Positions 44,452-52,670 of a stretch of 64,000 nucleotides of DNA are shown one piece after another (positions within the stretch are counted from its first letter, which is position 1; every line of letters begins with the position of its first letter). A program made the position numbers and the translations under genes. The notes under the pieces are model-generated. The model made no database searches. It saw nothing but the letters and a program-made list of their open reading frames with translations, and was not told where the DNA came from. Source of the stretch: Oscillospiraceae bacterium (lineage in GTDB: Bacteria; Bacillota; Clostridia; Oscillospirales; Acutalibacteraceae); assembly GCA_015065725.1 (NCBI GenBank), contig SVPV01000006.1, positions 1 to 64,000 of the forward strand. Reading direction: 5' to 3'.

Positions 44452-44608
44452 TAGCCAAAGCATTTAAACCCGAACCAGCCTAAAAGGGCGGTTTTAAGGC
44501 ATCTTTTGGCTCTTTGTCGCACATAGGCGACATTTGCGAGTATTTTAACAAAGCCACAGCACAAAATCCTTATCCCAAAATCTGATTCGGGTTTGAATGC
44601 TTTGGCTA
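44452..44608. repeat. 157-bp inverted-repeat (MITE-like) element
   Basis: Two 27-bp ends (44452-44478 and 44582-44608) are inverted copies with two mismatches, both starting TAGCCAAAGCATT. The interior of about 100 bp includes a short GTCGC...GCGAC stem (44516-44530 region) and no gene. It sits 3 nt after the ylbJ stop and 20 nt before the next start. Size and long terminal inverted repeats suit a non-autonomous mobile element; a TA target is possible. It could also act as a strong transcript hairpin. Confidence 0.65.
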
Positions 44609-44630
44609 ACATTTCTTTGAGGTGATAAAT

Positions 44631-44846
44631 ATGGCTAAATCTATTTTTAATAAAAAGCTTACCCCTGCCTGCTGTTACTGTGTGCATGGCAGAGCATCCC
44701 AGTATACCGATGAAATATTCTGCCTAAAAAAAGGCATTACCGAAAAATACGATAGCTGCCGTCATTATAAATATGACGTTTTTAAGCGTAGCCCTAAACA
44801 TACAGCACCGTCAGACAACTATAACCCCGAAGATTTCAGTCTTTAA
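44631..44846 (+). CDS. Small cysteine-rich protein, function unknown
   Basis: A 71-residue protein with five Cys at residues 14, 15, 17, 31 and 43 and His at 19 and 45, in the pattern CCYCVHG...FCLKKG...SCRHYKYD. The spacing suggests zinc or iron-sulfur binding. ATG at 44631 follows GAGGTGA. It lies behind ylbJ, separated by the inverted-repeat element, and ends in a strong terminator. I recall similar short proteins in related Clostridia but no assigned function. Confidence 0.7.
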   Translation: MAKSIFNKKLTPACCYCVHGRASQYTDEIFCLKKGITEKYDSCRHYKYDVFKRSPKHTAPSDNYNPEDFSL

Positions 44847-44869
44847 TGGCGGTTATTTAATAAAAAAGT

Positions 44870-44905
44870 AAGGACCTTCGGCTAAACCGAAGGTCCTTGT
44901 TCTAT
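44870..44905. terminator. Bidirectional terminator
   Basis: A perfect 12-bp stem (44870-44881 with 44887-44898), T-rich on the plus strand and A-rich upstream, between the Cys-rich gene and the flavin reductase gene. Confidence 0.9.
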
Positions 44906-45372
44906 TTTTTAGGTTTAATGGACTGATGATAATGTGCATAGGTGCAAGACGGTATATCGCTTAATACCTTGGCCTCTTTAACCTCACCAATAAATACGGT
45001 ATGGCTGCCTAACGGGATTTTTTCTTTTACCTCACAGCTAAACACCGCGTTGGTATTTTCTGTAAGATACAAAAGTCCGTTATCTGTACGGGCAACCGAC
45101 AAAAAATCATCAAACTTATCTGTATCTCTGCCCGACTGCATACCGAAATGTCGGATTGTGTCATAAGGTACATTCTCTGTCAAAACGCTGACATTAAATA
45201 TTCCGCTTTCTTCAATCATTTCGCGGGTAAGATTACCCTGCTGTACAGAGATTAGTAGCCTTAACGGCTCATTAGCAACCTGTATAGCGGTATTTGAGAT
45301 AAACCCGTTATCCCTATCGGTTTTAGCGGTGATACAGAACAATCCATAGCTCAGTTTAAAGGTAGCGGTAAT
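44902..45372 (-). CDS. Flavin reductase-like FMN-binding protein, non-standard start
   Basis: About 156 residues of the flavin-reductase/split-barrel FMN-binding family. FKLSYGLFCITAKTDRDNGFISNTA, then VSVLTENVP, FGMQSGRDTDKF and a closing CTYAHYHQSIKP are typical of the module found in high-molecular-weight rubredoxins. The family N-terminus continues upstream of the first usable TTG (45342, no ribosome site). The only well-placed start is an ATT at 45372, 5 nt after GAGG; the family-expected Met two codons earlier is GTA. Either a rare AUU start or a damaged start. Third gene after perR and reverse rubrerythrin, so probably an electron donor in peroxide defence. Confidence 0.75.
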   Translation of the reverse strand: MTATFKLSYGLFCITAKTDRDNGFISNTAIQVANEPLRLLISVQQGNLTREMIEESGIFNVSVLTENVPYDTIRHFGMQSGRDTDKFDDFLSVARTDNGLLYLTENTNAVFSCEVKEKIPLGSHTVFIGEVKEAKVLSDIPSCTYAHYHQSIKPKK

Positions 45373-45391
45373 ATCTACCTCGGATTTTTTA

Positions 45392-45934
45392 TTAGCGAAA
45401 GTAACGGTTTAAAAGGCCCTCAAATGCCTTGCCGTGACGAGCCTCGTCGCGTGCCATTTCGTGTACTGTATCGTGAATTGCGTCAAGACCTAGCTCTTTA
45501 GCAAGCTTTGCAAGCTCGAACTTGCCCTTGGTAGCACCGTTTTCGGCGTCTACACGCATCTCAAGATTTTTCTTGGTGCTGTCGGTTAAAACTTCACCTA
45601 AAAGCTCTGCAAATTTTGCAGCATGCTCTGCTTCCTCTAAAGCTGCCTTTTCCCAATAAAGACCGATTTCAGGATAGCCCTCTCTATGAGCTACTCTAGA
45701 CATTGCAAGGTACATGCCAACCTCACTGCACTCACCGTTGAAGTTCTCGCGAAGTCCCTCGATAATTCTCTCATCAACGCCTTTAGCTATACCTACAACA
45801 TGCTCTGCTGCCCAAGTCTTATCACCCGACTGCTCTTCAAACTTAGAAGCAGGTGCGTGGCAAATGGGGCATTCTGCAGGTGCAGAATCGCCTTCGTGAA
45901 CATAACCGCATACTAAACATACATACTTTTTCAT
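45392..45934 (-). CDS. Reverse rubrerythrin
   Basis: A 180-residue reverse rubrerythrin: rubredoxin-like Fe(Cys)4 domain first (Cys6, 9, 22, 25: CLVCGY...CPICHA), then a ferritin-like diiron domain ([48 protein letters not shown]). In Clostridium acetobutylicum such proteins act as NADH-linked peroxidases and belong to the PerR regulon. ATG at 45934 follows GGAGG. It lies 27 nt after perR. Confidence 0.94.
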   Translation of the reverse strand: MKKYVCLVCGYVHEGDSAPAECPICHAPASKFEEQSGDKTWAAEHVVGIAKGVDERIIEGLRENFNGECSEVGMYLAMSRVAHREGYPEIGLYWEKAALEEAEHAAKFAELLGEVLTDSTKKNLEMRVDAENGATKGKFELAKLAKELGLDAIHDTVHEMARDEARHGKAFEGLLNRYFR

Positions 45935-45960
45935 TTTAAATTCCTCCAAAAATTAATTAA

Positions 45961-46338
45961 TTACTTTTTAATTTTGCAATCACAACAGATTCCGTAAACT
46001 ACACAAACAATTTTTTCAGGTGAAAAGCCCATTTCACTAATCGTTTCGCCTGCAATATTGTCGGTCATAGGTGAATCAAAGATTTTACCGCATTCCTTAC
46101 AGTGCAGGTGAATATGGTTTGAGTTATCACCATCAAAATGGGAATTTCCGTCCCCTACCGAAATTGTAAGTATATCACCCTCTTTAGTCAGCATATCGAG
46201 ATTACGGTAAACCGTTCCAAGACTTATGTTGGGCAAAGATTTGCTAACCATTGCATAAACCTCGCTAGCTGTGGGGTGAGTGTCGGTAGAACGAAGTGCA
46301 TTCAAAATAGCTTCTCTTTGTTTAGAATAGTTTTTCAT
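45961..46338 (-). CDS. perR: Fur-family regulator, PerR type
   Basis: A 125-residue Fur-family repressor. Winged helix: PTASEVYAMVSKSLPNISLGTVYRNLDML. Structural zinc Cys pairs are HCKEC and CCDC. The regulatory metal ligands resemble PerR: Asp in HFDGD (Bacillus Asp85 position), His in NHIHLH and Asp in GKIFD, favouring peroxide sensing through Fe-catalysed His oxidation. It heads the operon with reverse rubrerythrin and flavin reductase and has a Fur-type box in its own promoter. Confidence 0.9.
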   Translation of the reverse strand: MKNYSKQREAILNALRSTDTHPTASEVYAMVSKSLPNISLGTVYRNLDMLTKEGDILTISVGDGNSHFDGDNSNHIHLHCKECGKIFDSPMTDNIAGETISEMGFSPEKIVCVVYGICCDCKIKK

Positions 46339-46359
46339 AATTGACCTCCAAACAAAAAT

Positions 46360-46374
46360 CAGTAATGATTACTG
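46360..46374. promoter_or_regulatory. Fur/PerR-type operator in the perR promoter
   Basis: A perfect 7-1-7 inverted repeat, CAGTAAT-G-ATTACTG, begins 5 bp downstream of the perR -10 box. This is the layout of Fur-family boxes and points to self-repression of the perR operon. Confidence 0.7.
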
Positions 46375-46379
46375 TTTTT

Positions 46380-46407
46380 ATTATACACGATTTTTCCGAC
46401 TTGTCAA
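46380..46407 (-). promoter_or_regulatory. Promoter of perR-reverse rubrerythrin-flavin reductase
   Basis: Perfect TTGACA (46407-46402) and TATAAT (46385-46380), 16-bp spacer, minus strand. Confidence 0.8.
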
Positions 46408-46443
46408 TACCTTTTTTCAAAATTTTTTTAAAATTTTTTTACA

Positions 46444-46472
46444 TTGACATTTTTATATCAAAAGTGTATCAT
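46444..46472 (+). promoter_or_regulatory. Promoter of rex
   Basis: TTGACA (46444-46449), 17-bp spacer, TATCAT (46467-46472), about 38 bp before the rex start and divergent from the perR promoter. Confidence 0.65.
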
Positions 46473-46510
46473 TAATATGTATATATATTATTATGTTTGT
46501 GAGGTATTCT

Positions 46511-47140
46511 ATGAATACAAAATATATTTCCGATTCGGTTATACGCCGACTTCCGCGTTACTACCGCTTTTTAGGTGAGCTTCAACAGCTTGGCTTCACT
46601 CGAATATCCTCGAGGGAATTGTCTGAGCGAATGGGGCTTACTGCCAGTCAAATAAGGCAGGACCTTAACTGCTTTGGAGGCTTCGGTCAACAAGGCTACG
46701 GCTATAATATAGAGCTTTTGCGTACAGAAATCGCACAGATTTTAGGTCTTGACCGCCCGCAAAACGCAATACTTATAGGTGTCGGCAACCTAGGACGTGC
46801 TATTGCACAGCACATAACATTTGAAAGTAAAGGCTTTCATCTTATAGGCCTTTTTGATAATAAAGAAGCTTTAGTAGGTCAAATGGTGCGTAATCTCCCT
46901 ATAAGAAGTATATCCACTTTAGACGAATTTTGCAGAGAGAATTTACCTACCGTTGCAATTCTTTGTATACCTAAAGAGGTGGCTGAATCTATGTCCGACC
47001 AGCTTGTAAAGCTTGGTATAAAGGGCTTTTGGAATTTTAGCCATTATGATTTGGTGATGCGTCACCCCAACATAACTGTAGAAAATATGCATTTTGGTGA
47101 CAGCCTTATGACACTTTCATATAGGCTACAGGATAAATAA
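46511..47140 (+). CDS. rex: Redox-sensing transcriptional repressor Rex
   Basis: A 209-residue Rex that senses the NADH/NAD+ ratio. N-terminal winged helix: ISDSVIRRLPRYYRFL, SSRELSERMGLTASQIRQDLNCFG; C-terminal Rossmann fold with GVGNLGRAIA, then GLFDN and CIPKEVAESM. ATG at 46511 follows GAGG by 7 nt; an earlier in-frame ATG lacks a ribosome site. A good Rex-type operator is found at 56.12-56.14 kb in this window. Followed by apgM after 25 nt. Confidence 0.96.
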   Translation: MNTKYISDSVIRRLPRYYRFLGELQQLGFTRISSRELSERMGLTASQIRQDLNCFGGFGQQGYGYNIELLRTEIAQILGLDRPQNAILIGVGNLGRAIAQHITFESKGFHLIGLFDNKEALVGQMVRNLPIRSISTLDEFCRENLPTVAILCIPKEVAESMSDQLVKLGIKGFWNFSHYDLVMRHPNITVENMHFGDSLMTLSYRLQDK

Positions 47141-47165
47141 GCATAAGCTTGAAAGGATACATATT

Positions 47166-48380
47166 ATGAAAAGTTTAGTTTTACTTTGTGACGGAATGGC
47201 AGACCTGCCCTTCCCCGAGCTTGACAATAAAACCCCTATGGAATGTGCCGATAAGCCGATTATTGACTCGCTAGCCAGAGTTTCAGAGGTTGGTATGTGC
47301 CGCACCGTAGCAGACGGACTAAAGCCCGGAAGCGACGTTGCAAATCTCTCGGTTATGGGTTACGACCCCACCGTTTGTTATACAGGACGCTCTCCTTTAG
47401 AGGCGGCTTCTATAGGAATTGATTTAAAGGATACCGACGTAACACTTCGTTGTAATCTTGTAACCTTATCGGACGAAGAAAATTATGCCGACAAGACTAT
47501 GGTTGACTACTGTGCAGGAGATATTTCTACTGTTGAGGCTGAGGAAATTATAAAAACTGTAGAAGAAGCCTTTGGCAACGAAATTTATAAATTCTATAGC
47601 GGTGTTAGCTATCGCCATTGTTTAGTGGTAAACGGCGGCACTACTGTGCTTGGTGAAATGACACCTCCGCACGATATAAGCGGCAGAGTAATCGGTGAAT
47701 ATTTAAGCGACCATAAAAACGCAAAACCGCTTATTGAACTTATGAAAAAAAGTTATGACCTACTTAAAAATCACCCTGTTAATGTAGAGCGTGAAAGACA
47801 AGGCAAACGCCCTGCGAACTCTATTTGGCTTTGGGGTGAGGGTACAAAACCGCAGGTTGAAGATTTTTATAAGAAAAACGGCGTTACGGGCTGTGTAGTA
47901 AGTGCGGTTGACCTACTTAAAGGTATAGGTAAATGTGCTAATATGTCTACACCTAACGTTTTAAATGCAACAGGTTATCTAGACACCAATTTTGAGGGAA
48001 AAGCAAAGGCTGGTATTGATGCTTTTAAAAATGGTATAGACTTTGTATATCTTCACTTTGAAGCTCCCGACGAATGCGGTCATAGAGGCGAAGCGGCTAA
48101 TAAGGTAAAAGCTATTGAAGAAATTGAAAACCGTGCTCTTAAGCCTATGCTTGAGTACTTAAACGGTACGGGCGAACATTTCCGCATACTAATTATGCCC
48201 GACCACCCTACACCGCTTCAGACCAAAACCCACTCACGCGAGCCTGTTCCCTATCTTATATACGATAATGAAAAATCGGTTTCTGGCGTTAGCTCTTTTA
48301 CTGAGGCAAATGCTAACGCTACAGGTATTTTCGTTGAACACGGTCCCGATATGATTAAAAAACTTTTAGGTAAACTTTAA
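47166..48380 (+). CDS. apgM: Cofactor-independent phosphoglycerate mutase, archaeal type
   Basis: A 404-residue alkaline-phosphatase-superfamily protein of the ApgM type, interconverting 3- and 2-phosphoglycerate. Metal and Ser nucleophile motifs: LLCDGMADLPF, GSDVANLSVMGYDP, YTGRSPLEAASIG, MTPPHDISG, HFEAPDECGHRGE and MPDHPTPLQTKTHSREPVP. ATG follows GAAAGGA. The same family has been proposed as an alternative homoserine kinase in some bacteria; no threonine genes are adjacent, so mutase is preferred. Confidence 0.88.
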   Translation: MKSLVLLCDGMADLPFPELDNKTPMECADKPIIDSLARVSEVGMCRTVADGLKPGSDVANLSVMGYDPTVCYTGRSPLEAASIGIDLKDTDVTLRCNLVTLSDEENYADKTMVDYCAGDISTVEAEEIIKTVEEAFGNEIYKFYSGVSYRHCLVVNGGTTVLGEMTPPHDISGRVIGEYLSDHKNAKPLIELMKKSYDLLKNHPVNVERERQGKRPANSIWLWGEGTKPQVEDFYKKNGVTGCVVSAVDLLKGIGKCANMSTPNVLNATGYLDTNFEGKAKAGIDAFKNGIDFVYLHFEAPDECGHRGEAANKVKAIEEIENRALKPMLEYLNGTGEHFRILIMPDHPTPLQTKTHSREPVPYLIYDNEKSVSGVSSFTEANANATGIFVEHGPDMIKKLLGKL

Positions 48381-49066
48381 TGGCAAAGAAAAGAATAAAA
48401 CTGCGTGACCGAATACTGCCCGATTATACAAGAGGTGAAGAAATCTTTAATATGGTTTCACACATTGTAGGCGGCGGATTTGGTATTATAGCCTGTGCTA
48501 CCTGTGTTATAAAGGCAGCGTTTAATGCCGACGCTTACCAAATTGTAAGTGCCGCTATATACGGATTTTCTATGATACTGCTTTATACAATGTCAAGCGT
48601 ATATCACGGACTGAAATCCAAAACAGCAAAAAAGGTTATGCAGATAATAGACCACTGCAGTATATTTGTACTTATTGCAGGTACATATACACCTATAGTT
48701 CTGACCGCCATACGAGAGGCAAAACCGTTCTTGGCTTGGACCATATTCGGTGTAGTATGGGGTGTTTCGGCACTCGGCATTACGCTTAATGCGATAGACC
48801 TTAAAAAATATAATGTTTTTTCGGTTATATGTTATTTAGCACTAGGTTGGTGCATTGTAATGCCCGGTAAAACCGCTATAGCACTTATACCTAAAAATGG
48901 ATTTTTACTACTGCTTGCAGGCGGTATTTCCTACACGTTGGGTGCTGTGCTTTATGCAATAGCAGGTGCTAAAACGGTACGTTATATGCACTCGGTGTTC
49001 CACATATTTGTAGTAATAGGCAGTATTTTACAATATTTATGTATTCTGCTTTACATTTTAATTTAA
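48380..49066 (+). CDS. Hemolysin III/PAQR-family membrane protein
   Basis: A 228-residue seven-helix membrane protein of the hemolysin III (YqfA/TrhA) family. Family markers: EEIFNMVSHIVGGGFGI, SSVYHGLKSKTAKKVMQIIDHCSIF, IAGTYTPIV, and the C-terminal HSVFHIFVVIGSILQY with metal-binding His residues. The bacterial members influence membrane lipid homeostasis; true hemolysis is unlikely. The ATG overlaps the apgM stop by one base. Confidence 0.88.
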   Translation: MAKKRIKLRDRILPDYTRGEEIFNMVSHIVGGGFGIIACATCVIKAAFNADAYQIVSAAIYGFSMILLYTMSSVYHGLKSKTAKKVMQIIDHCSIFVLIAGTYTPIVLTAIREAKPFLAWTIFGVVWGVSALGITLNAIDLKKYNVFSVICYLALGWCIVMPGKTAIALIPKNGFLLLLAGGISYTLGAVLYAIAGAKTVRYMHSVFHIFVVIGSILQYLCILLYILI

Positions 49067-49073
49067 AAAACAC

Positions 49074-49102
49074 TTGACAAAATTGAATTTATAGTTTATA
49101 AT
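49074..49102 (+). promoter_or_regulatory. Promoter of rplJ-rplL
   Basis: Perfect TTGACA (49074-49079), 17-bp spacer, perfect TATAAT (49097-49102). Confidence 0.85.
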
Positions 49103-49109
49103 CACATTT

Positions 49110-49236
49110 GTTGTAATCCAAAGACAGTAGGTAACCGCAAGGTTGTAAGCTTGTCGCCTACCGAGGAAAGCATTATAAATACTTCATTAGTGTTTCTATG
49201 CCTATCCTTATCTTTGGATAGGCATTTTTAATTTTT
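49110..49236 (+). promoter_or_regulatory. Ribosomal protein L10 leader with attenuator
   Basis: The leader contains CCAAAGACAGTAGGT (49118-49132), TAAGCTTGTCGCCTACCGAGG split across 49146-49165, and the closing stem GTAGG/CCTAC, the recognised L10-binding kink-turn leader of Firmicutes. A terminator follows: ATGCCTATCC (49198-49207) with GGATAGGCAT (49216-49225) and a T run. L10(L12)4 binding controls rplJ-rplL. Confidence 0.92.
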
Positions 49237-49252
49237 CGGAGGTGAACCACAA

Positions 49253-49765
49253 GTGCCAAATGCTAAAGTTTTAGAGCAAAAGCAGCAATTAGTTGCTGAA
49301 CTTTCCGAGAAGCTTAACGCTGCAGTTACAGGTGTTCTTGTAGATTACAAGGGTACATCGGTTGCTGATGACACAAAACTTCGTAAGGAGCTTCGTGAAG
49401 CAGGCGTTAACTACTTTGTAGTAAAAAACACACTTCTCTCCCGTGCTATTGAGGGTACAGACCTTGAGGGTATGAAGGACGTTCTTGAGGGAACAACCGC
49501 TATCGCCCTTTCTAATGAGGACTATACCGCTGCTGCACGTATTCTCTGCAAATTTGCAGAAACACACGACAACTTCAAGATTAAGTCGGGCTTCCTCGAC
49601 GGTAAGGTAGTTGACGTTGCTACTATTGATAGCCTTGGAAAACTTCCTACAAAGGATGTTCTTATGGCTACCGTACTTGCTGCATTCCAAGCACCTATCG
49701 CCGCATTCGCAAGAGCTGTACAGGCTATTGTTGACAAGGACGATTCAGCTGAAAGTGCAGAATAA
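49253..49765 (+). CDS. rplJ: 50S ribosomal protein L10
   Basis: A 170-residue L10, the base of the ribosomal stalk and repressor of its own operon. GTG start at 49253, 7 nt after GGAGGTGA. LEQKQQLVAELSEKL, VLVDYKGTSVADDTKLRKEL and VVKNTLLSRA are typical. Confidence 0.98.
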   Translation: MPNAKVLEQKQQLVAELSEKLNAAVTGVLVDYKGTSVADDTKLRKELREAGVNYFVVKNTLLSRAIEGTDLEGMKDVLEGTTAIALSNEDYTAAARILCKFAETHDNFKIKSGFLDGKVVDVATIDSLGKLPTKDVLMATVLAAFQAPIAAFARAVQAIVDKDDSAESAE

Positions 49766-49818
49766 TTAATTAAAAAAATCTAAAAACAAAACAAAAAATT
49801 TTTATGGAGGAAATTAAA

Positions 49819-50196
49819 ATGGCATCTGAGAAAATTACAGCTATGATTGAAGAGCTAAAAGCTCTTACCGTTCTTGAGCTTTCTGAGCTCGTAAAAGCAG
49901 TTGAGGAGGAGTTTGGCGTATCTGCTGCTGCAGCTGTTGCTGTTGCTGCACCTGCTGCTGGCGGTGCTGCCGCTGCTGAGGAGCAGACTGAATTCGACGT
50001 AATTCTTGCTGCTGCTGGTGCAGAGAAGATTAAGGTTATTAAGGTTGTTCGTGAGATTACCGGTCTTGGCCTTGCTGACGCAAAGGCTCTTGTTGACGGT
50101 GCTCCTAAGACCCTTAAGGAAGCTGTTTCTAAGGAAGAGGCTGAGGAAATCAAGGCTAAGCTTTCCGAGGTTGGTGCAACTGTTGAATTAAAGTAA
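49819..50196 (+). CDS. rplL: 50S ribosomal protein L7/L12
   Basis: A 125-residue L7/L12, the multicopy stalk protein that recruits translation GTPases. N-terminal dimer domain ([20 protein letters not shown]), Ala-rich hinge, then the C-terminal domain [20 protein letters not shown]...[21 protein letters not shown] at 49819 follows GGAGG. Confidence 0.98.
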   Translation: MASEKITAMIEELKALTVLELSELVKAVEEEFGVSAAAAVAVAAPAAGGAAAAEEQTEFDVILAAAGAEKIKVIKVVREITGLGLADAKALVDGAPKTLKEAVSKEEAEEIKAKLSEVGATVELK

Positions 50197-50221
50197 TTTA
50201 ATACTTTAAAAAACGCTTTAA

Positions 50222-50250
50222 AGCCGTTCCAATTGGAACGGCTTTTTTGT
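50222..50250 (+). terminator. Terminator of rplJ-rplL
   Basis: Stem AAAGCCGTTCC/GGAACGGCTTT with loop AATT followed by a T run. Confidence 0.88.
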
Positions 50251-50261
50251 TTGTAAAAACA

Positions 50262-50301
50262 CATAAATAAAAAAGGGGGGCGAACATATCTGTTCGCCCC
50301 A
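50262..50301 (-). terminator. Terminator of thrS
   Basis: Stem GGGGCGAACA (50276-50285) with TGTTCGCCCC (50290-50299); on the minus strand a CCTTTTTT tail follows. Confidence 0.85.
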
Positions 50302-50320
50302 AACCGTTAAAATTGTCTTA

Positions 50321-52276
50321 TTAGTTAATTTTCTTAATAACTCTTTCCTTAACTTCCGAAACTAAACGATTTACGAAGTCCTCAACCGACATCGAGCCTA
50401 AATCTCCGTTTTCTCCGCGTTCACGAACAGAAAGCGTAGCCGTTTCAAGCTCGTTATCACCGATAATACACATATATGGAAGTTTTTCAAGTCTTGCCTC
50501 GCGTATTTTGTAACCGATTTTCTCGTTTCTTGAGTCAATATCAACACGTATTCCCTCTGCTTCAAGGCGAGCTTTTACCTCGTATGCGTAGTCAACATGT
50601 CTGTCGGCAATGGTCAAAAGCCTTACCTGTTCGGGTGCTAACCATAGGGGCATTGCACCTGCGTACTTTTCGAGAATTAGTGCTAAAGTACGCTCGTAGC
50701 AACCGATAGAGGTACGGTGAATAATATAAGGATTTTTCTTTTGACCGTCGCGGTCAACATATTCCATACCGAATTTTTCGGCTAAAAGCTGGTCGATTTG
50801 TATTGTAATAAGGGTATCCTCTTTACCAAAAACATTCTTGATTTGAATATCAAGCTTTGGTCCGTAGAAAGCCGCTTCACCGATTCCAACCTTATAGGGT
50901 ATTTCAAGATTATCAAGAATTTTTGCCATTACGCCCTGTGCTTCATCCCACTGTTCAGCAGTACCGATATACTTTTCGCGGTTGTCGGGGTCCCACTGAG
51001 AGAAGCGGTAGGAAACGTCCTCATAAAGACCTACAGCTTTTAGCATAAAGGTTGTAAGCTCTAAGCAAGACTTGAATTCCTGCTCTAGCTGTTCGGGGGT
51101 GCACATTAAGTGACCCTCAGAAATAGTAAACTGACGAACACGTATTAGTCCGTGCATTTCTCCGCTGTCTTCGTTACGGAAAAGAGTCGAGGTTTCGTTA
51201 TAACGAAGCGGTAAATCACGGTATGAGCGAGCCCTGTTAAGATATGCTTGGTATTGGAACGGACAGGTCATAGGACGAAGTGCAAAGCATTCCTTTTCCT
51301 CGTCCATGGGGTCGCCTAAAACAAACATACCGTCTAAATAGTGGTCCCAGTGACCTGAAAGTCTATAAAGGTCACGCTTTGCCATATAGGGTGTTTTGGT
51401 AAGAAGCCATCCGCGACGTGCCTCCTCATCCTCAACAAAACGCTGTAGAATTTGTATAACCTTTGCACCCTTTGGTAACAAAATCGGAAGTCCCTGACCT
51501 ATAACGTCAACGGTTGTAAAATACTCAAGCTCACGGCCTATTTTGTTGTGGTCGCGTTTTCTTGCCTCCTCTAGCATTGTTAAATGCTCCTCAAGCTCGC
51601 TAGCTTTCGGGAAAGCAGTGCCGTATACACGGCAAAGCATTTTATTGTTAGAGTCACCGTGCCAATATGCACCTGTAGCAGAGGTGAGTTTAAATGCCTT
51701 AACAGTGCCTGTCTTCATAAGGTGTGCACCTGCACAAAGGTCGCAAAACTCACCTTGACGGTAAAAGCTTATCTCCTCACCCTCGGGTAAAGCCTCAACA
51801 AGCTCTACCTTATAGGGCTCATCCTTTTCCTTAAAGAAATCAATAGCCTCTTGTCTTGTCATAGTAAAGCGTTCAAGAGGTAAATCCTCTTTGACGATTT
51901 TCTTCATTTCTGCCTCAATCTGAGTCAGAGTTTCGGGTGTGAATTTTTCCTCAGTATCAAAATCATAATAAAATCCGTCATCAACAGCCGGACCGATTGT
52001 AAGCTTTGCTGACGGGAAAAGACGTTTTACTGCCTGTGCTAAAATGTGAGATGCAGTATGACGGAATGTCCACTTGCCGTATTCGTCATTAAAGGTTAAA
52101 ATTTCAAGGGTGCAGTCACTATCAAGCACAGTACGTAAATCGGCATTTTGACCGTTAATCTTTGCAGCACAAGCTACGCGTGCCAAACCTGCACTTATTG
52201 CAGCCGCCGCATCAAGTGCGGTAATGCCCTTTTGAAGCTCTAAAACCGAGCCGTCCTTTAAGGTTACTTTAATCAT
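50321..52276 (-). CDS. thrS: Threonyl-tRNA synthetase
   Basis: A 651-residue class II synthetase. N-terminal TGS domain (1-60), editing domain with HTASHILAQAVKRL and CDLCAGAH, and catalytic core with MTCPFQYQ, YNETSTLFRNEDSGEMHGLIRVR, EGH and IHRTSIGCYERTLALILEKY (zinc and motifs 2 and 3), then the anticodon domain. ATG follows GGAGG. Controlled by a T-box leader, so made when uncharged tRNA-Thr accumulates. Confidence 0.98.
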   Translation of the reverse strand: MIKVTLKDGSVLELQKGITALDAAAAISAGLARVACAAKINGQNADLRTVLDSDCTLEILTFNDEYGKWTFRHTASHILAQAVKRLFPSAKLTIGPAVDDGFYYDFDTEEKFTPETLTQIEAEMKKIVKEDLPLERFTMTRQEAIDFFKEKDEPYKVELVEALPEGEEISFYRQGEFCDLCAGAHLMKTGTVKAFKLTSATGAYWHGDSNNKMLCRVYGTAFPKASELEEHLTMLEEARKRDHNKIGRELEYFTTVDVIGQGLPILLPKGAKVIQILQRFVEDEEARRGWLLTKTPYMAKRDLYRLSGHWDHYLDGMFVLGDPMDEEKECFALRPMTCPFQYQAYLNRARSYRDLPLRYNETSTLFRNEDSGEMHGLIRVRQFTISEGHLMCTPEQLEQEFKSCLELTTFMLKAVGLYEDVSYRFSQWDPDNREKYIGTAEQWDEAQGVMAKILDNLEIPYKVGIGEAAFYGPKLDIQIKNVFGKEDTLITIQIDQLLAEKFGMEYVDRDGQKKNPYIIHRTSIGCYERTLALILEKYAGAMPLWLAPEQVRLLTIADRHVDYAYEVKARLEAEGIRVDIDSRNEKIGYKIREARLEKLPYMCIIGDNELETATLSVRERGENGDLGSMSVEDFVNRLVSEVKERVIKKIN

Positions 52277-52289
52277 AAAAATTCCTCCA

Positions 52290-52534
52290 AAAAAATAAAC
52301 TTCGTCCCTACAAAAAGGGACGAAGTATTAAAAATCTCCGTGGTTCCACCCAAATTCCGCATAAAACAACACCATGCGGCACTCATTACCCTTAACGCAG
52401 GCTAAACGTCCGTGTTTTTTACCCAACGGCACTCAAAGGTGGTTTTCATAATTTATGATTTTAGAACGGCTTTCAGCCACCGACCGTCCCTCTCTAAAAA
52501 ACCAAACAAACTACTACTGTCCTTATCAACGCTT
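52290..52534 (-). promoter_or_regulatory. T-box riboswitch of thrS
   Basis: The leader has a Stem I with AGAGAGGGACGG and CTTTGAGTGCCG, the T-box bulge GGGTGGAACCACGG (52351-52338) that pairs with the free tRNA acceptor end, and a terminator (52299-52309 with 52316-52326) with a T run. The candidate specifier codon is ACC (Thr) in the Stem I internal loop GAAAACCACC. Uncharged tRNA-Thr should stabilise the antiterminator. Confidence 0.93.
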
Positions 52535-52540
52535 TATGAT

Positions 52541-52569
52541 ATTTTACAACGAAAATCCCCGCTTGTCAA
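52541..52569 (-). promoter_or_regulatory. Promoter of thrS
   Basis: TTGACA (52569-52564), 17-bp spacer, TAAAAT (52546-52541), minus strand. Confidence 0.75.
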
Positions 52570-52600
52570 GGCGTAGTTTTACTTTTATTGTCGTTTTATA

Positions 52601-52630
52601 TTGACCTAACACATTAAAATAATGTATAAT
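52601..52630 (+). promoter_or_regulatory. Promoter of manA
   Basis: TTGACC (52601-52606), 18-bp spacer, TATAAT (52625-52630), about 35 bp before the manA ATG. Confidence 0.65.
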
Positions 52631-52670
52631 ATAAAAAACTTAATGCGATAGAACTTGAGGTTGAGTAAAT

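Noticed and set aside
46490..46512. Possible Rex half-site TTTGTGAGG in front of rex
   Set aside because: Only one weak half-site overlapping the ribosome site; no inverted partner at the right distance.
49770..50264. Ser/Ala-rich minus-strand frame opposite rplL
   Set aside because: A mirror of the Ala-rich hinge codons of L7/L12; no ribosome site.
50221..50300. Two adjacent hairpins between rplL and thrS as a MITE
   Set aside because: Each fits as a normal terminator for one of the convergent genes.
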